Part shown: positions 20,187-29,031 of the stretch, one piece after another
Layout: every line of letters begins with the position of its first letter
Numbering within the stretch: position 1 is the first letter of the stretch
Origin: Falsirhodobacter sp. 20TX0035
GTDB lineage: Bacteria > Pseudomonadota > Alphaproteobacteria > Rhodobacterales > Rhodobacteraceae
Length of the DNA stretch: 64,000 nt
Direction: 5' to 3'
Assembly (NCBI RefSeq): GCF_028307215.1
Contig: NZ_JAQMHV010000001.1
Location: forward strand, 124,001 to 188,000
Translations under genes and position numbers: made by a program
The notes under the pieces: generated by a model
What the model was told of the DNA's origin: nothing
Database searches by the model: none
What the model saw: only the letters and a program-made list of their open reading frames with translations

Positions 20187-20767
20187 CAAACCTCTCCCTT
20201 GATTTCAGATTCGATCAGGACAAACACCATGTTGACGCTGGCGGCCGGATCGGGGATGACATCGCGCAAGGCATGACGCAGATAGACCCCATCTATCAGG
20301 GCGCCCGCGCTGGCCGCGATGGCCGGTGCCCGGTCCCCCGCCAGCGGACGCAGGCAGGACACGAGGTTCGAGTGCAAACGCCGCTGATAGGTCGTCAGCA
20401 GCCGCTTTGCGTCCGGCACGGTCTGCGCCAGCACGTAGAAATTCAGCCACACGCCGATGATCCCGGGCCGGAAGTTCGTGTCGGAGAACGACGCCTCCAG
20501 AATGCCGGACAAGCGCTGCCGCGGGTCGCGCACATCGCGCAAGGCCGCCCGCACGTCGCCGCTGTAATGCGCCAGAACCGACCGCATGGCGGCCAGGAAC
20601 AGCGCTTCCTTCCCGCCGAAATAGTGATGCGCCAGCGCCGCCGACACGCCCGCGCGGCGCGCGATCTTCGCCACCGTCACCTCCAGCGTGCCCTTTGCGC
20701 CGATTTCTTCCAGCGTTGCCTTGATAAGCGCGGCCCGGCGCACAGGCTCCATCCCGATCCGTGGCAT
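20186..20767 (-). CDS. betI: TetR-family choline-responsive repressor BetI
   Basis: 193 residues. The N-terminal TetR helix-turn-helix is [20 protein letters not shown] followed by YFGGKEALF, and the C-terminal ligand domain has the BetI-type [17 protein letters not shown] and [12 protein letters not shown]. In the family, BetI represses the bet genes and choline relieves repression. The ATG at 20767 has AAAGGGA upstream. It is the first gene of the leftward operon and divergent from choX; a palindrome between them is a likely operator. The longer reading from 21088 would run across choX and is rejected. Confidence 0.93.
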   Translation of the reverse strand: MPRIGMEPVRRAALIKATLEEIGAKGTLEVTVAKIARRAGVSAALAHHYFGGKEALFLAAMRSVLAHYSGDVRAALRDVRDPRQRLSGILEASFSDTNFRPGIIGVWLNFYVLAQTVPDAKRLLTTYQRRLHSNLVSCLRPLAGDRAPAIAASAGALIDGVYLRHALRDVIPDPAASVNMVFVLIESEIKGEV

Positions 20768-20810
20768 CGCGGTCCCTTTCCATCGGCCCCCGGGGCCTGC
20801 GGGCATCTTA

Positions 20811-20824
20811 ATTGATCCGTCAAT
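20811..20824. promoter_or_regulatory. Candidate BetI operator
   Basis: ATTGATCCGTCAAT is a perfect inverted repeat (ATTGA, 4-base spacer, TCAAT) located in the 82-base gap between the divergent betI and choX genes. Size and symmetry fit a TetR-type site, and the position would let BetI control both transcripts. No protein-binding data are implied. Confidence 0.55.
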
Positions 20825-20849
20825 CAACAACAATAACGGGGAGACTTCC

Positions 20850-21767
20850 ATGAAACCGACCCTTCTTGCCGCAGCGCTGACGCTCGCGATCGCCAGCCCG
20901 GCGCTCGCGCAAAGCGAATGCCGCACGATCTCCATGTCCGACGTGGGCTGGACCGACATCACCGCGACCACCGCCCTGACCCGCCAGATCCTCGAGGCGA
21001 TGGGATACGAGATGGACGTGGACGTGCTGGGCGTTCCCGTGACCTTCGCCTCGCTGGCGAAGGGCGACATCGACGTCTTCCTCGGCAACTGGATGCCGTC
21101 GCAGCAATCGGCGATCCAGCCCTATCTGGACGCAGGGACCATCGAGGTGCTGGCGACCAACCTTTCGGGCACACAATACACCCTCGCGGTGCCCAGCTAT
21201 CTGGCCGACAGGGGCCTCACCTCCTATGACACGCTGCCCCGTTTCGCGGACGAGCTGAACCGCACGATCTATGGCATCGAGCCAGGGAACGAGGCGAACG
21301 AATACCTTCTGTCCCTGACCGCGCCCGGGCAGGTGCTGGAGGGGTGGGAGATCGTGCAGTCGTCCGAACAGGGCATGCTGGCGCAGGTCGCCCGCCTTTA
21401 TCCGCGGCAGGAGCCGGTCGTCTTCCTGGGCTGGGCGCCCCACCCGATGAACGCCAGCTTCGACCTGACCTACCTGCAAGGCGGGCAGGACTTCTTCGGC
21501 ACCGAAGGCGTGGTGCAGACCGTCACCCGCAAGGGTTTTTCGGCCGACTGCCCGAACGCCGCGAAGTTCCTGTCGCAACAGGTCTTCACGCTGCCCATGG
21601 AAAACGAGATGATGGGCCTGATCCTGGACGAGGGGATGACGGCCGACAAGGCGGTGGTGCAATGGCTGGGCGCGCATCCCGAAACGCTGGACCCGTGGCT
21701 GGAGGGCGTGACCACGCAGGACGGTGCGCCCGCCTTGCCGGCCGTGAAAACCGCGCTCGGCCTTTGA
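20850..21767 (+). CDS. choX: Choline ABC transporter substrate-binding protein
   Basis: Periplasmic choline-binding protein of the OpuAC/ProX class. 305 residues with a signal peptide (MKPTLLAAALTLAIASPALA, cleavage near AQSEC). The mature part begins SECRTISMSDVGWTDITATT and includes the conserved LGNWMPSQQS and VFLGWAPHPMN segments, which contribute aromatic residues to the choline cage in this family. The ATG at 20850 has GGGGAG 6 bases upstream; the longer 359-residue reading would start inside betI. It is divergent from betI and followed by choW and choV. Confidence 0.93.
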   Translation: MKPTLLAAALTLAIASPALAQSECRTISMSDVGWTDITATTALTRQILEAMGYEMDVDVLGVPVTFASLAKGDIDVFLGNWMPSQQSAIQPYLDAGTIEVLATNLSGTQYTLAVPSYLADRGLTSYDTLPRFADELNRTIYGIEPGNEANEYLLSLTAPGQVLEGWEIVQSSEQGMLAQVARLYPRQEPVVFLGWAPHPMNASFDLTYLQGGQDFFGTEGVVQTVTRKGFSADCPNAAKFLSQQVFTLPMENEMMGLILDEGMTADKAVVQWLGAHPETLDPWLEGVTTQDGAPALPAVKTALGL

Positions 21768-21822
21768 TCCCGGACGGGGGCCGGACCGATCCGGCCCCCG
21801 GCGACACCACCAAGGAAGCTGC

Positions 21823-22659
21823 ATGCTAGACTGGCTCACAGATCACAAGATACCCGTCGGGCGCTGGGCGAAGGACGCCTTCGACTGGCTGAACGCGCAT
21901 GGGGGACCGGTCTTCGGCCTGATCTCCTCGGTGATGGAAACGCTGATCGACGGGGTGCTTCTGGCGCTGCAGGGCGTGCACCCGCTGATCGTGATCGCGG
22001 CGTTCGTGGCGCTGACCTGGGTGTTGCAGCGCAACTGGAAGGTCTGCCTGCTGATCCTGGCCGGGTTCCTGTTCATCCTGAACCAGGGGTATTGGGAGCC
22101 GATGACCGAAAGCCTTGCGCTGATCGTCATCGCCTGCGCCACGACCATGCTGATCGGCGTGCCCATCGGCATCGCGGCGGCCCACCGGCCCCGCCTGCAG
22201 CAGGCGATCACGCCGCTGCTGGACCTGATGCAGACGCTGCCGACCTTTGTCTACCTGATCCCGGCCATCGTGTTCTTCGGCCTTGGCATGGTGCCGGGCC
22301 TGCTGGCCACTGTGATCTTCGTGCTGCCCGCGCCCATCCGGCTGACGGCGCTGGGCATCGCATCGACCCCGCCCGCCCTGCTGGAAGCGGCAGAAAGCTT
22401 CGGCGCCACCCCGCGCCAGCGCCTGCTGAAGGTGGAGCTTCCTTGGGCCCTGCCCCAGATCATGGCTGGCCTGACACAGGCGATCATGCTGTCGCTGTCC
22501 ATGGTCGTCATCGCGGCGCTGGTAGGGGCCAACGGGCTGGGCGTGCCGGTGGTGCGGGCGCTGAACACCGTGAACACGGCGCTGGGCTTTGAATCCGGCA
22601 TCATCATCGTCGTCGTGGCGATCATCCTTGACCGCATGCTGAAGGTGACCCGCGCATGA
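21823..22659 (+). CDS. choW: Choline ABC transporter permease
   Basis: Inner-membrane permease, 278 residues, ProW/OpuAB type. The N-terminal part is amphipathic (LTDHKIPVGRWAKDAFDWLN). The BPD_transp_1 core runs from about residue 60, with the coupling segment EAAESFGATPRQRLLKVELP that contacts the ATPase. A helix pair near residues 60-90 (LIVIAAFVALTWVLQRNW) is typical of this family. It follows choX by 55 bases and overlaps choV by 4 bases (ATGA). Confidence 0.93.
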   Translation: MLDWLTDHKIPVGRWAKDAFDWLNAHGGPVFGLISSVMETLIDGVLLALQGVHPLIVIAAFVALTWVLQRNWKVCLLILAGFLFILNQGYWEPMTESLALIVIACATTMLIGVPIGIAAAHRPRLQQAITPLLDLMQTLPTFVYLIPAIVFFGLGMVPGLLATVIFVLPAPIRLTALGIASTPPALLEAAESFGATPRQRLLKVELPWALPQIMAGLTQAIMLSLSMVVIAALVGANGLGVPVVRALNTVNTALGFESGIIIVVVAIILDRMLKVTRA

Positions 22660-23678
22660 CCGCCGTGATTTTCGACAAGGTCTCCATCGTGTTCGGGGAC
22701 GATCCGCACCGCGCCCTGCCCCTGATGGACCAGAACCGCACCCGAACCGAGGTGCAGGAGGAAACGGGCCAGATCTTGGGCGTGCACGACTGTTCGCTGA
22801 CGGTGCAGGAGGGGGAAATCCTCGTCCTCATGGGGCTGTCCGGATCGGGCAAGTCCACGCTGCTGCGGGGGGTGAACGGGCTGAACCCCGTCCTGCGAGG
22901 CGAGGTGAAGATCAGCGACGGCGACCGCATGGTGTCCGTCACCCGCGCGTCCGAGGCGGAATTGCGCCGGCTGCGCCGGTCGCGCATCGCCATGGTGTTC
23001 CAGGGCTTCGGCCTGCTGCCCTGGCGGTCGGTGCGGGAAAACGTGGGGCTGGGGCTGGAACTGGCGGGCGTGCCGGCCCCCGAACGCCGTCGCCGGGTGG
23101 ACGAACAGCTGGCGCTGGTGGGCCTGACCCAATGGGCGGACCGCAAGGTGGCCGAACTGTCGGGCGGGATGCAGCAGCGCGTGGGCCTCGCCCGCGCCTT
23201 TGTCACCGAAGCGCCGATCCTTCTGATGGACGAGCCGTTCTCGGCGCTCGACCCCCTCATCCGCAACCGCCTGCAGGACGAGCTTCTGGACCTGCAAGCC
23301 AAGTTGAAGCGCACGATCATCTTCGTCAGCCACGATCTGGACGAGGCGTTCAAGATCGGAAACCGCATCGCCCTGATGGACGGGGGACGCATCGTGCAAT
23401 GCGGCACGGCGCGCGAGATCATCGCCAGCCCCGCCTCGGACTATGTGGCCGATTTCGTGGCGCACATGAACCCGCTGTCGGTCCTGAAGGCGCGCGATGT
23501 CATGAACGCCGGGGCCGCCGCCGGCCCCCGCAGCGTGGAAGCCGAAACCCCCGTGAAGACGGTGATGGAGATCTTGCGCGACGGCGCCACCGCCCTGACG
23601 GTGACCGAAAACGGTGCGGCCATCGGCACCATCCGGCCCCAAGACATCATGGCGCGGCTCTTGAACCCTCGCGGTTGA
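22656..23678 (+). CDS. choV: Choline ABC transporter ATP-binding protein
   Basis: 340 residues, ProV/OpuAA type. Walker A GLSGSGKSTLLRG, signature LSGGMQQRVGLARAF, Walker B ILLMDEPFSALDPL, and H-loop FVSHDLDEAFK. After the ATPase domain a single reduced CBS-like segment (VKTVMEILRDGATALTVTEN) replaces the tandem CBS pair of longer ProV proteins. Completes the choXWV importer, whose substrate feeds BetA/BetB and possibly the phosphatidylcholine synthase encoded at 32.7 kb. Confidence 0.92.
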   Translation: MTAVIFDKVSIVFGDDPHRALPLMDQNRTRTEVQEETGQILGVHDCSLTVQEGEILVLMGLSGSGKSTLLRGVNGLNPVLRGEVKISDGDRMVSVTRASEAELRRLRRSRIAMVFQGFGLLPWRSVRENVGLGLELAGVPAPERRRRVDEQLALVGLTQWADRKVAELSGGMQQRVGLARAFVTEAPILLMDEPFSALDPLIRNRLQDELLDLQAKLKRTIIFVSHDLDEAFKIGNRIALMDGGRIVQCGTAREIIASPASDYVADFVAHMNPLSVLKARDVMNAGAAAGPRSVEAETPVKTVMEILRDGATALTVTENGAAIGTIRPQDIMARLLNPRG

Positions 23679-23811
23679 CCGGCGGGCGCGCAGGATGCGT
23701 GTCCACTGCGTCCCGCCGGTTCGCAACAGGAAAACAGACAACCAGCAGAGATATCGCACGCGCGGGCCCGCCGTTCAGCGCGAACCCGGTTCCGGTCTGA
23801 CCGCCGGCCCC

Positions 23812-23907
23812 TCAGCCGACCAGAAGATCGAACACCCGGAACGCCGTGACGACGCTCAGGATGAAGAGCGGAATGATGCGCCCTGTGGCGACATCACCCG
23901 CCGTCAC
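23812..23907 (-). CDS. Possible 31-residue membrane peptide coupled to topA
   Basis: A GTG overlapping the topA stop (GTGA) opens a 31-codon frame: MTAGDVATGRIIPLFILSVV continuing TAFRVFDLLVG. It has one predicted transmembrane helix and mostly G/C third positions. The start depends on coupling, as no separate ribosome site is needed or obvious. It could instead be a 3' remnant or chance frame; conservation in related genomes would decide. Confidence 0.35.
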   Translation of the reverse strand: MTAGDVATGRIIPLFILSVVTAFRVFDLLVG

Positions 23908-26516
23908 TCCGCCGCATCCTCTTTCGCCTTGGTGGCTTTCTTGACAGGGGCCTTCTTGGCCGCAGGCTTCTTCGCGGCGGTCTTCTTCGCCGCGGGCTTG
24001 TCAGTCGCCTTGGCGGCGGGTTTCTTGGCCGCTGCCTTCTTCGGGGTCGCCTTCTTCTTGCCGCCCTTGGCCGCCTTTTCGTTCACCAGAACCAGCGCAT
24101 CCTCGAAGGTGACGGTTTCGGGCTCCATCTCCTTCGGCAGGGTCGCGAACACCTTACCCCACTTCACGTAGGGCCCGTAGCGTCCGGCCATCACGCTCAT
24201 CTCGCCGCCGTCGGGATGGTCGCCCAGCACTTTCAGTGGCTCCGCCGCCGCCCGCTGCCCGCGCACGACCTTGGAGGCCAGAACCTCCACCGCGCGGTTC
24301 ATCCCGATCTCGAACACCTCGTCCACCTCGGGGAGGTTGGCGTATTTCGTGCCGTGCTTGACATAGGGACCGAAGCGGCCGATCCCCGCCTCCACCAGCA
24401 CGCCATCCTCGGGGTGCGGGCCGATGGGGCGCGGCAGGTTCAATAGGCGCAGCGCCTTTTCCAGATCCATGTCGGCAGGCGACCAGCCCTTGGGCAAGCT
24501 GGCGCGCGGGGGTTTGGGCACCTCCTCGGTCGCCTCGCCCTTCTGGACATAGGGGCCGAACCGACCCGTCTTCAGCCAGACCGGCACGCCCTCCGGGTCC
24601 TCGCCCAGAATGCGTTCCGACCCACCCTCTTCTTCCGCGCCCGAGATGGGACGCGTGTAGCGGCATTCGGGATAGTTGCCGCAACCGATGAACGCCCCGC
24701 CCCCGCGCGAGGTCTTGAGGTGCAGCCGCCCCTGATGACAGGTCGGACAGACGCGCGGGTCGGATCCGTCCGCGCGCGGCGGATAAAGGTGCGGGGCGAG
24801 GAAATCGTCGATGGTCGTCAGAACCTCGCCGATGCGCAGATCGGCGGTTTCCGCGATCGCGGCCGAGAAGTCCCGCCAGAAGCGCGCCAGCACCTCCTTG
24901 TAGTTGCGGTCGCCGGCCGACACGTCGTCCAACTCCGCCTCAAGATCCGCGGTGAAGTCATATTCGACATAGCGCTTGAAGTAGTTGGTCAGGAACGCCG
25001 TCACCAACCGGCCCTTATCCTCGGGGAACAGGCGGTTCTTGTCCTTGCGGACGTATTCGCGGTCCTGGATCGTCGTCAGCACCGAGGCATAGGTGGACGG
25101 ACGCCCGATCCCGAGTTCTTCCATGCGCTTCACCAGCGTCGCCTCGGTGTAGCGCGGCGGGGGCTGGGTGAAGTGCTGTTCCGGCGTCACGCCCTGCTTC
25201 TTCGCGGGCTCGCCCTGCATGATCTGCGGCAGGCGGCCGTCATCCTCGCCCTCGTCGTCGCGGCCTTCCTCGTAGATGGCAAGGAAACCGTCGAACATCA
25301 CGACCTGCCCGGTGGCGCGCAGCACCACCTGACCGTCAGCGCTGCCCACGTCGACCGTCGTGCGTTCCAGCCGCGCGGCGGCCATCTGGCTGGCCAGCGT
25401 GCGCTTCCAGATCAGGTCGTAAAGCTTCTTCTGGTCGGCTTCCAATCGCAGGCTGTCGGGGGAAGCCGCCATATCCGTCGGACGGATGCATTCATGCGCT
25501 TCCTGCGCGTTCTTGGCCTTGTTCTTGTACATGCGGGGGCTGTCAGGCACGTAGTTCGCGCCGAACCGCCGCTTGATCTCGTCCCGCGCGGCCATCACCG
25601 CTTCGGGCGCCATGTCGATGCCGTCAGTCCGCATATAGGTGATGTGCCCAGCCTCATAGAGCCGCTGCGCCGCCGACATGCAGGCCTTGGCGCCCATGCC
25701 GAACTTGCGCGACGCTTCCTGCTGGAGGGTGGAAGTCATGAAGGGCGCGGACGGGTTGCGCGAGGCGGGCTTCGCCTCCACCGACTGCACCGTCAGGTCG
25801 CGGGAGGTGACGGCCTGCACGGCCAGTTCCGCCGCTTCCGCCGTCGGGATGTCGTAACGGTCCAGCTTCTTGCCGCCAAGGACGGTCAGCCGCGCCTCGA
25901 ACTCCGCACCACGGGGGGTGACAAGCTGCGCCTTCACCGACCAGTATTCCCGGGCACGGAAGGCCTCGATCTCCATCTCCCGCTCCACGATCAGGCGCAG
26001 GCAGACGGACTGCACCCGGCCCGCCGACTTCGCGCCCGGCAGCTTGCGCCACAGGACGGGGGACAGGTTGAAGCCCACGAGGTAGTCGAGCGCGCGGCGG
26101 GCTAGATAGGCCTCCACCAGCGGCGCGTCGATATCGCGGGGGTTGGCCATCGCCTCCAGCACGGCGGCCTTGGTGATGGCGTTGAAGGTCACGCGGCGGA
26201 CCGTCTTGCCCTTCTTGATGCTGGAGGCCAGCGCCTCCTGAAGGTGCCAAGAGATCGCCTCCCCTTCGCGATCAGGGTCAGTCGCAAGGATCAGGGTGTC
26301 GTCGGTCTTCAGCGCGTCGGCGATGGCCTTCACGTGCTTGCGGCTGTCGGCCGCCACCTCCCACAGCATGGCGAATTCGTGGTCGGTGTCCACCGAACCG
26401 TCCTTGGGCGGAAGGTCCCGCACATGACCATAGGAGGCCAGAACGGTATAGTCGGATCCCAGATATTTGTTGATCGTCTTGGCCTTGGCAGGTGATTCGA
26501 CGACGACGACAGCCAT
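23904..26516 (-). CDS. topA: DNA topoisomerase I
   Basis: Type IA topoisomerase that relaxes negative supercoils. 870 residues. The TOPRIM domain starts at the N-terminus (VVVVESPAKAKTINKYLG) with the acidic DPDREGEAISWHL; the catalytic tyrosine is Tyr294 in ITYMRTDGIDM. A four-Cys zinc ribbon (CPTCHQG and CGNYPEC) follows the core, then at least three C-terminal repeats of the RFGPYVxxG type. The last 45 or so residues are a Lys/Ala/Pro-rich histone-H1-like tail. The start MAVVVVESPAK is standard. It is downstream of dprA on the same strand with a 50-base gap. Confidence 0.96.
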   Translation of the reverse strand: MAVVVVESPAKAKTINKYLGSDYTVLASYGHVRDLPPKDGSVDTDHEFAMLWEVAADSRKHVKAIADALKTDDTLILATDPDREGEAISWHLQEALASSIKKGKTVRRVTFNAITKAAVLEAMANPRDIDAPLVEAYLARRALDYLVGFNLSPVLWRKLPGAKSAGRVQSVCLRLIVEREMEIEAFRAREYWSVKAQLVTPRGAEFEARLTVLGGKKLDRYDIPTAEAAELAVQAVTSRDLTVQSVEAKPASRNPSAPFMTSTLQQEASRKFGMGAKACMSAAQRLYEAGHITYMRTDGIDMAPEAVMAARDEIKRRFGANYVPDSPRMYKNKAKNAQEAHECIRPTDMAASPDSLRLEADQKKLYDLIWKRTLASQMAAARLERTTVDVGSADGQVVLRATGQVVMFDGFLAIYEEGRDDEGEDDGRLPQIMQGEPAKKQGVTPEQHFTQPPPRYTEATLVKRMEELGIGRPSTYASVLTTIQDREYVRKDKNRLFPEDKGRLVTAFLTNYFKRYVEYDFTADLEAELDDVSAGDRNYKEVLARFWRDFSAAIAETADLRIGEVLTTIDDFLAPHLYPPRADGSDPRVCPTCHQGRLHLKTSRGGGAFIGCGNYPECRYTRPISGAEEEGGSERILGEDPEGVPVWLKTGRFGPYVQKGEATEEVPKPPRASLPKGWSPADMDLEKALRLLNLPRPIGPHPEDGVLVEAGIGRFGPYVKHGTKYANLPEVDEVFEIGMNRAVEVLASKVVRGQRAAAEPLKVLGDHPDGGEMSVMAGRYGPYVKWGKVFATLPKEMEPETVTFEDALVLVNEKAAKGGKKKATPKKAAAKKPAAKATDKPAAKKTAAKKPAAKKAPVKKATKAKEDAAE

Positions 26517-26566
26517 GCATGTTTCCCTTCGAGAGCGGGCCTAATGTGGGCGATCGCCCCCGGTTG

Positions 26567-27652
26567 TCAATGCGCCGTGCGGATCAGCAGCCCGCCCGGC
26601 TGCCGTTCGACCGCCCCTTCCAGCTCCAGCGCCAGAAGCTCCGGGGCCAGCGTCGCGGCGCTGATGCCAAGGTCGCGGATCAGCTGATCCTCGGCCAGCG
26701 GCGAGGGGCCCAGGAGGTCGAGGATGCGCTGCGCCAGCCCTTCGGCGGGCGGGGCCGCAGGCTTCGGAACAGGCGGCGCGGGGGACCGCCGGCGCACCGG
26801 CGCGCCGAAATTGATGACCGCCTGCCCCGTCGCGTCCAGAAGTTCGCTGGCCTGCGTCAGAAGGGTCGCACCTTCGCGGATCAGCTGGTTGCACCCGGCC
26901 GCGCGGGCGTCGAAGGGATGGCCCGGCACGGCGAACACCTCCCGCCCCTGATCCAGCGCGTCGCGGGCGGTGATCAGGCTGCCCGACCGGGCCGCCGCCT
27001 CCACCACCACGACGGAATGGGCCAGGCCCGACACGATGCGGTTGCGCAGCGGGAAATGCCGCGCCTGCGGTTCCGTTCCGGGCGGCTGTTCCGTCAGAAG
27101 GCAACCCTGTTCGGCGATCCGGGCTGCCAGTGCGGTGTTCTCAGTCGGATAGATCACGTCGATCCCGCCCGCCATCACCGCCACCGTGGCGGGCAGCGCC
27201 GCCTCGTGCGCCTCGGTGTCGATGCCGCGAGCAAGGCCCGACACGACGACCTGCCCCGCCTCGGCCAGGGAGAAGGCCAGCTTCCGCGCCATCCGCAGCC
27301 CAAGGCTGGAGGCGTTGCGCGCGCCCACCAGCGCCACCATGGGCCGCGCCAGCAGCGCCGTATCGCCCTTGGCCCAAAGGACGGGCGGCGCGTCCCCAAT
27401 GCCCGCCAGCGACAGGGGATAATCGTCGTCGCCCCAGCAGATCAGCCGCGCACCGGCGGCCTCACCCTTCCGCACCTCAGCCCAGGCTACGCCTTCAGGG
27501 CAGGCCTCGTATTTTTCGACACCTGACGCGCGAGCGATGCCGGGCAGCGCGTCCAGCGCCGCGCGGGCCGATCCATGCTCCTCCATCAGCCGATGGAAGG
27601 TCACGGCGCCGACGCGGCGCGAGCGGATCAGGCGAAGGATGTCGATGTCCAT
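26567..27652 (-). CDS. dprA: DNA-processing protein DprA
   Basis: Loads RecA on incoming single-stranded DNA during transformation or gene-transfer-agent uptake. 361 residues. An N-terminal helical part (ILRLIRSRRVGAVTFHRLME) precedes the Rossmann-like DNA-binding core with VALVGARNASSLG, SGLARGIDTEAH, AGGIDVIYPTEN, RNRIVSGLA and ARSGSLITARDALDQGREVF. A C-terminal winged helix follows from about residue 290 (LAQRILDLLGPSPLAEDQLI). No Shine-Dalgarno is visible before the ATG at 27652, and a perfect CtrA-type box lies about 25-40 bases upstream. It is divergent from bioM and followed by topA. Confidence 0.93.
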   Translation of the reverse strand: MDIDILRLIRSRRVGAVTFHRLMEEHGSARAALDALPGIARASGVEKYEACPEGVAWAEVRKGEAAGARLICWGDDDYPLSLAGIGDAPPVLWAKGDTALLARPMVALVGARNASSLGLRMARKLAFSLAEAGQVVVSGLARGIDTEAHEAALPATVAVMAGGIDVIYPTENTALAARIAEQGCLLTEQPPGTEPQARHFPLRNRIVSGLAHSVVVVEAAARSGSLITARDALDQGREVFAVPGHPFDARAAGCNQLIREGATLLTQASELLDATGQAVINFGAPVRRRSPAPPVPKPAAPPAEGLAQRILDLLGPSPLAEDQLIRDLGISAATLAPELLALELEGAVERQPGGLLIRTAH

Positions 27653-27676
27653 GCGCCGGTGTCGCCGATGAAGGGT

Positions 27677-27691
27677 TAACGCGCGCTTAAC
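27677..27691. promoter_or_regulatory. CtrA-type box TTAA-N7-TTAA between dprA and bioM
   Basis: TTAA at 27677-27680, seven bases CGCGCGC, TTAA at 27688-27691; the full palindrome is GTTAA-N7-TTAAC. This is the exact consensus half-site spacing of the CtrA response regulator. TTAA is very rare in this GC-rich window. It is 25-39 bases before the dprA start and 35-50 bases before bioM. Confidence 0.6.
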
Positions 27692-27726
27692 TTGATCCGG
27701 GCCCTGAAACGCGCCATCAGGCAGGA

Positions 27727-28413
27727 ATGAATGGGATACATCTTGAACAGGCGGGCGTGGTCCTGCAGGGCCGGACCCTGCTGCAACCCATGACGCTGCA
27801 TCTGAGCGAACGGCGCATCGCGATCCTTGGCCGCAACGGCGCGGGCAAGACCACGTTCCTGCGGCTGCTGGCGGGTTTGCAGCCCCCCACCACGGGCACC
27901 GTCAAGGTCGAAGGGGCCGATCCTGCCGACCGCCGGGCCATGCTGGGCGCCATCGGCATCCTCTTCCAATCCCCCGACCACCAGATCATCTTCCCCACGG
28001 TAGAGGAGGAGCTGGGCTTCGGCCTGCGCCAGATGAACCATCCCGACCCGGCCGGCGCCGTCCGCGCCCTGTTGCAGGCCGAAGGTCGGGCCGACTGGGC
28101 CGAACGCCCGGTGCAGAGCCTGTCGCAGGGGCAGAAGCAGTATCTGTGCCTGATGGCCGTCCTGCTGATGGCGCCGAAGACGATCCTGCTGGACGAACCC
28201 TTTGCCGCGCTGGACCTGCCCACCCGGATGGCGCTGCAACGGCGGCTGGCGGCCCTGCCCCAGCGGCTGGTGACGATCACTCACGATCCGGCCTCCGTCC
28301 ACGGCGCGGACCGGGTGCTGTGGCTGGAAGAAGGGCGCATCGTGGCCGATGGCCCACCGGACGCCGTCCTGCCGCCCTTTCTGGTCGAGATGGAGCGGCT
28401 GGGGCGGGAATGA
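27727..28413 (+). CDS. bioM: Biotin ECF transporter ATPase
   Basis: ATPase of the BioMNY energy-coupling-factor biotin importer. 228 residues with Walker A GRNGAGKTTFLRLLAG, Q-loop GILFQSPDHQIIFPTVEEEL typical of EcfA/CbiO proteins, a shortened signature SLSQGQKQYL, and Walker B ILLDEPFAALDL with H-loop TITHD. AGG about 6 bases before the ATG serves as ribosome site. It overlaps bioN by 4 bases. The assignment to biotin rests on bioY downstream. Confidence 0.9.
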   Translation: MNGIHLEQAGVVLQGRTLLQPMTLHLSERRIAILGRNGAGKTTFLRLLAGLQPPTTGTVKVEGADPADRRAMLGAIGILFQSPDHQIIFPTVEEELGFGLRQMNHPDPAGAVRALLQAEGRADWAERPVQSLSQGQKQYLCLMAVLLMAPKTILLDEPFAALDLPTRMALQRRLAALPQRLVTITHDPASVHGADRVLWLEEGRIVADGPPDAVLPPFLVEMERLGRE

Positions 28414-29006
28414 TCGCCCTCACCTCCCCCATTCGGACGCCGTGGCACCGGATCCCGCCGGGGCCGAAGCTGCTGGCCCTGATCGCCCTGACGGCGGTGG
28501 CCATGGCGGTGTCGGGTCCCCTTCCGCTGGCGCTGCTGCTTTTGGCGCTTCTGGCGTGTTATACTGTCGGTGGCGGGCGATTCCTTCGGCACGGACTGGC
28601 GATGCTGCGGCCGCTTCTGCCGCTGGTGGTGGTGCTGATGGGCTGGCACCTGATCCTGCGCGCGCCCGAGGCCGGGGCGGTCATGGTCCTGCGCATCGCG
28701 GTGGCCATGGGGGCCGCGAACCTCGTGACCATGACGACGCGGCTGGACGCGATGATCGCGCTGATCACCAAGGTGGCGCGTCCGCTGTCCCACCTTCTGC
28801 CGCCCAAGGCGCTGGCGCTGGCCATCGCGCTGATGATCCGTTTCGTCCCGGTCATGGCCGCACGCCATCTGGCGGCGCGGGACGCCTGGCGGGCCCGCTC
28901 GGCGCGCCGGGCCGGATGGCGCGTGGTGCCGCCGGTCCTTCTTGGCACGCTCGACGATGCGGACCGCGTGGCAGAGGCTTTGCGGGCGCGCGGAGGCATG
29001 TCATAA
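28410..29006 (+). CDS. bioN: Biotin ECF transporter transmembrane protein
   Basis: 198-residue EcfT/CbiQ-type scaffold subunit of BioMNY. Hydrophobic N-terminal half with about four helices (LLALIALTAVAMAVSGPLPL, then LALLLLALLACYTVG). The two Arg-rich coupling helices that contact the ATPase are seen as AARDAWRARSARR and VAEALRARGGMS. It begins with ATGA overlapping bioM. The ORF continues a larger open frame upstream inside bioM, which is a shadow. Confidence 0.9.
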   Translation: MIALTSPIRTPWHRIPPGPKLLALIALTAVAMAVSGPLPLALLLLALLACYTVGGGRFLRHGLAMLRPLLPLVVVLMGWHLILRAPEAGAVMVLRIAVAMGAANLVTMTTRLDAMIALITKVARPLSHLLPPKALALAIALMIRFVPVMAARHLAARDAWRARSARRAGWRVVPPVLLGTLDDADRVAEALRARGGMS

Positions 29007-29031
29007 GGACGTGAACTTTCGTGAGGTCCCC

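Noticed and set aside
27653-27726. BioR-type (TTATMKATAA) biotin repressor site before bioMNY
   Set aside because: No such sequence is in the gap; the only clear motif is the CtrA-like box.
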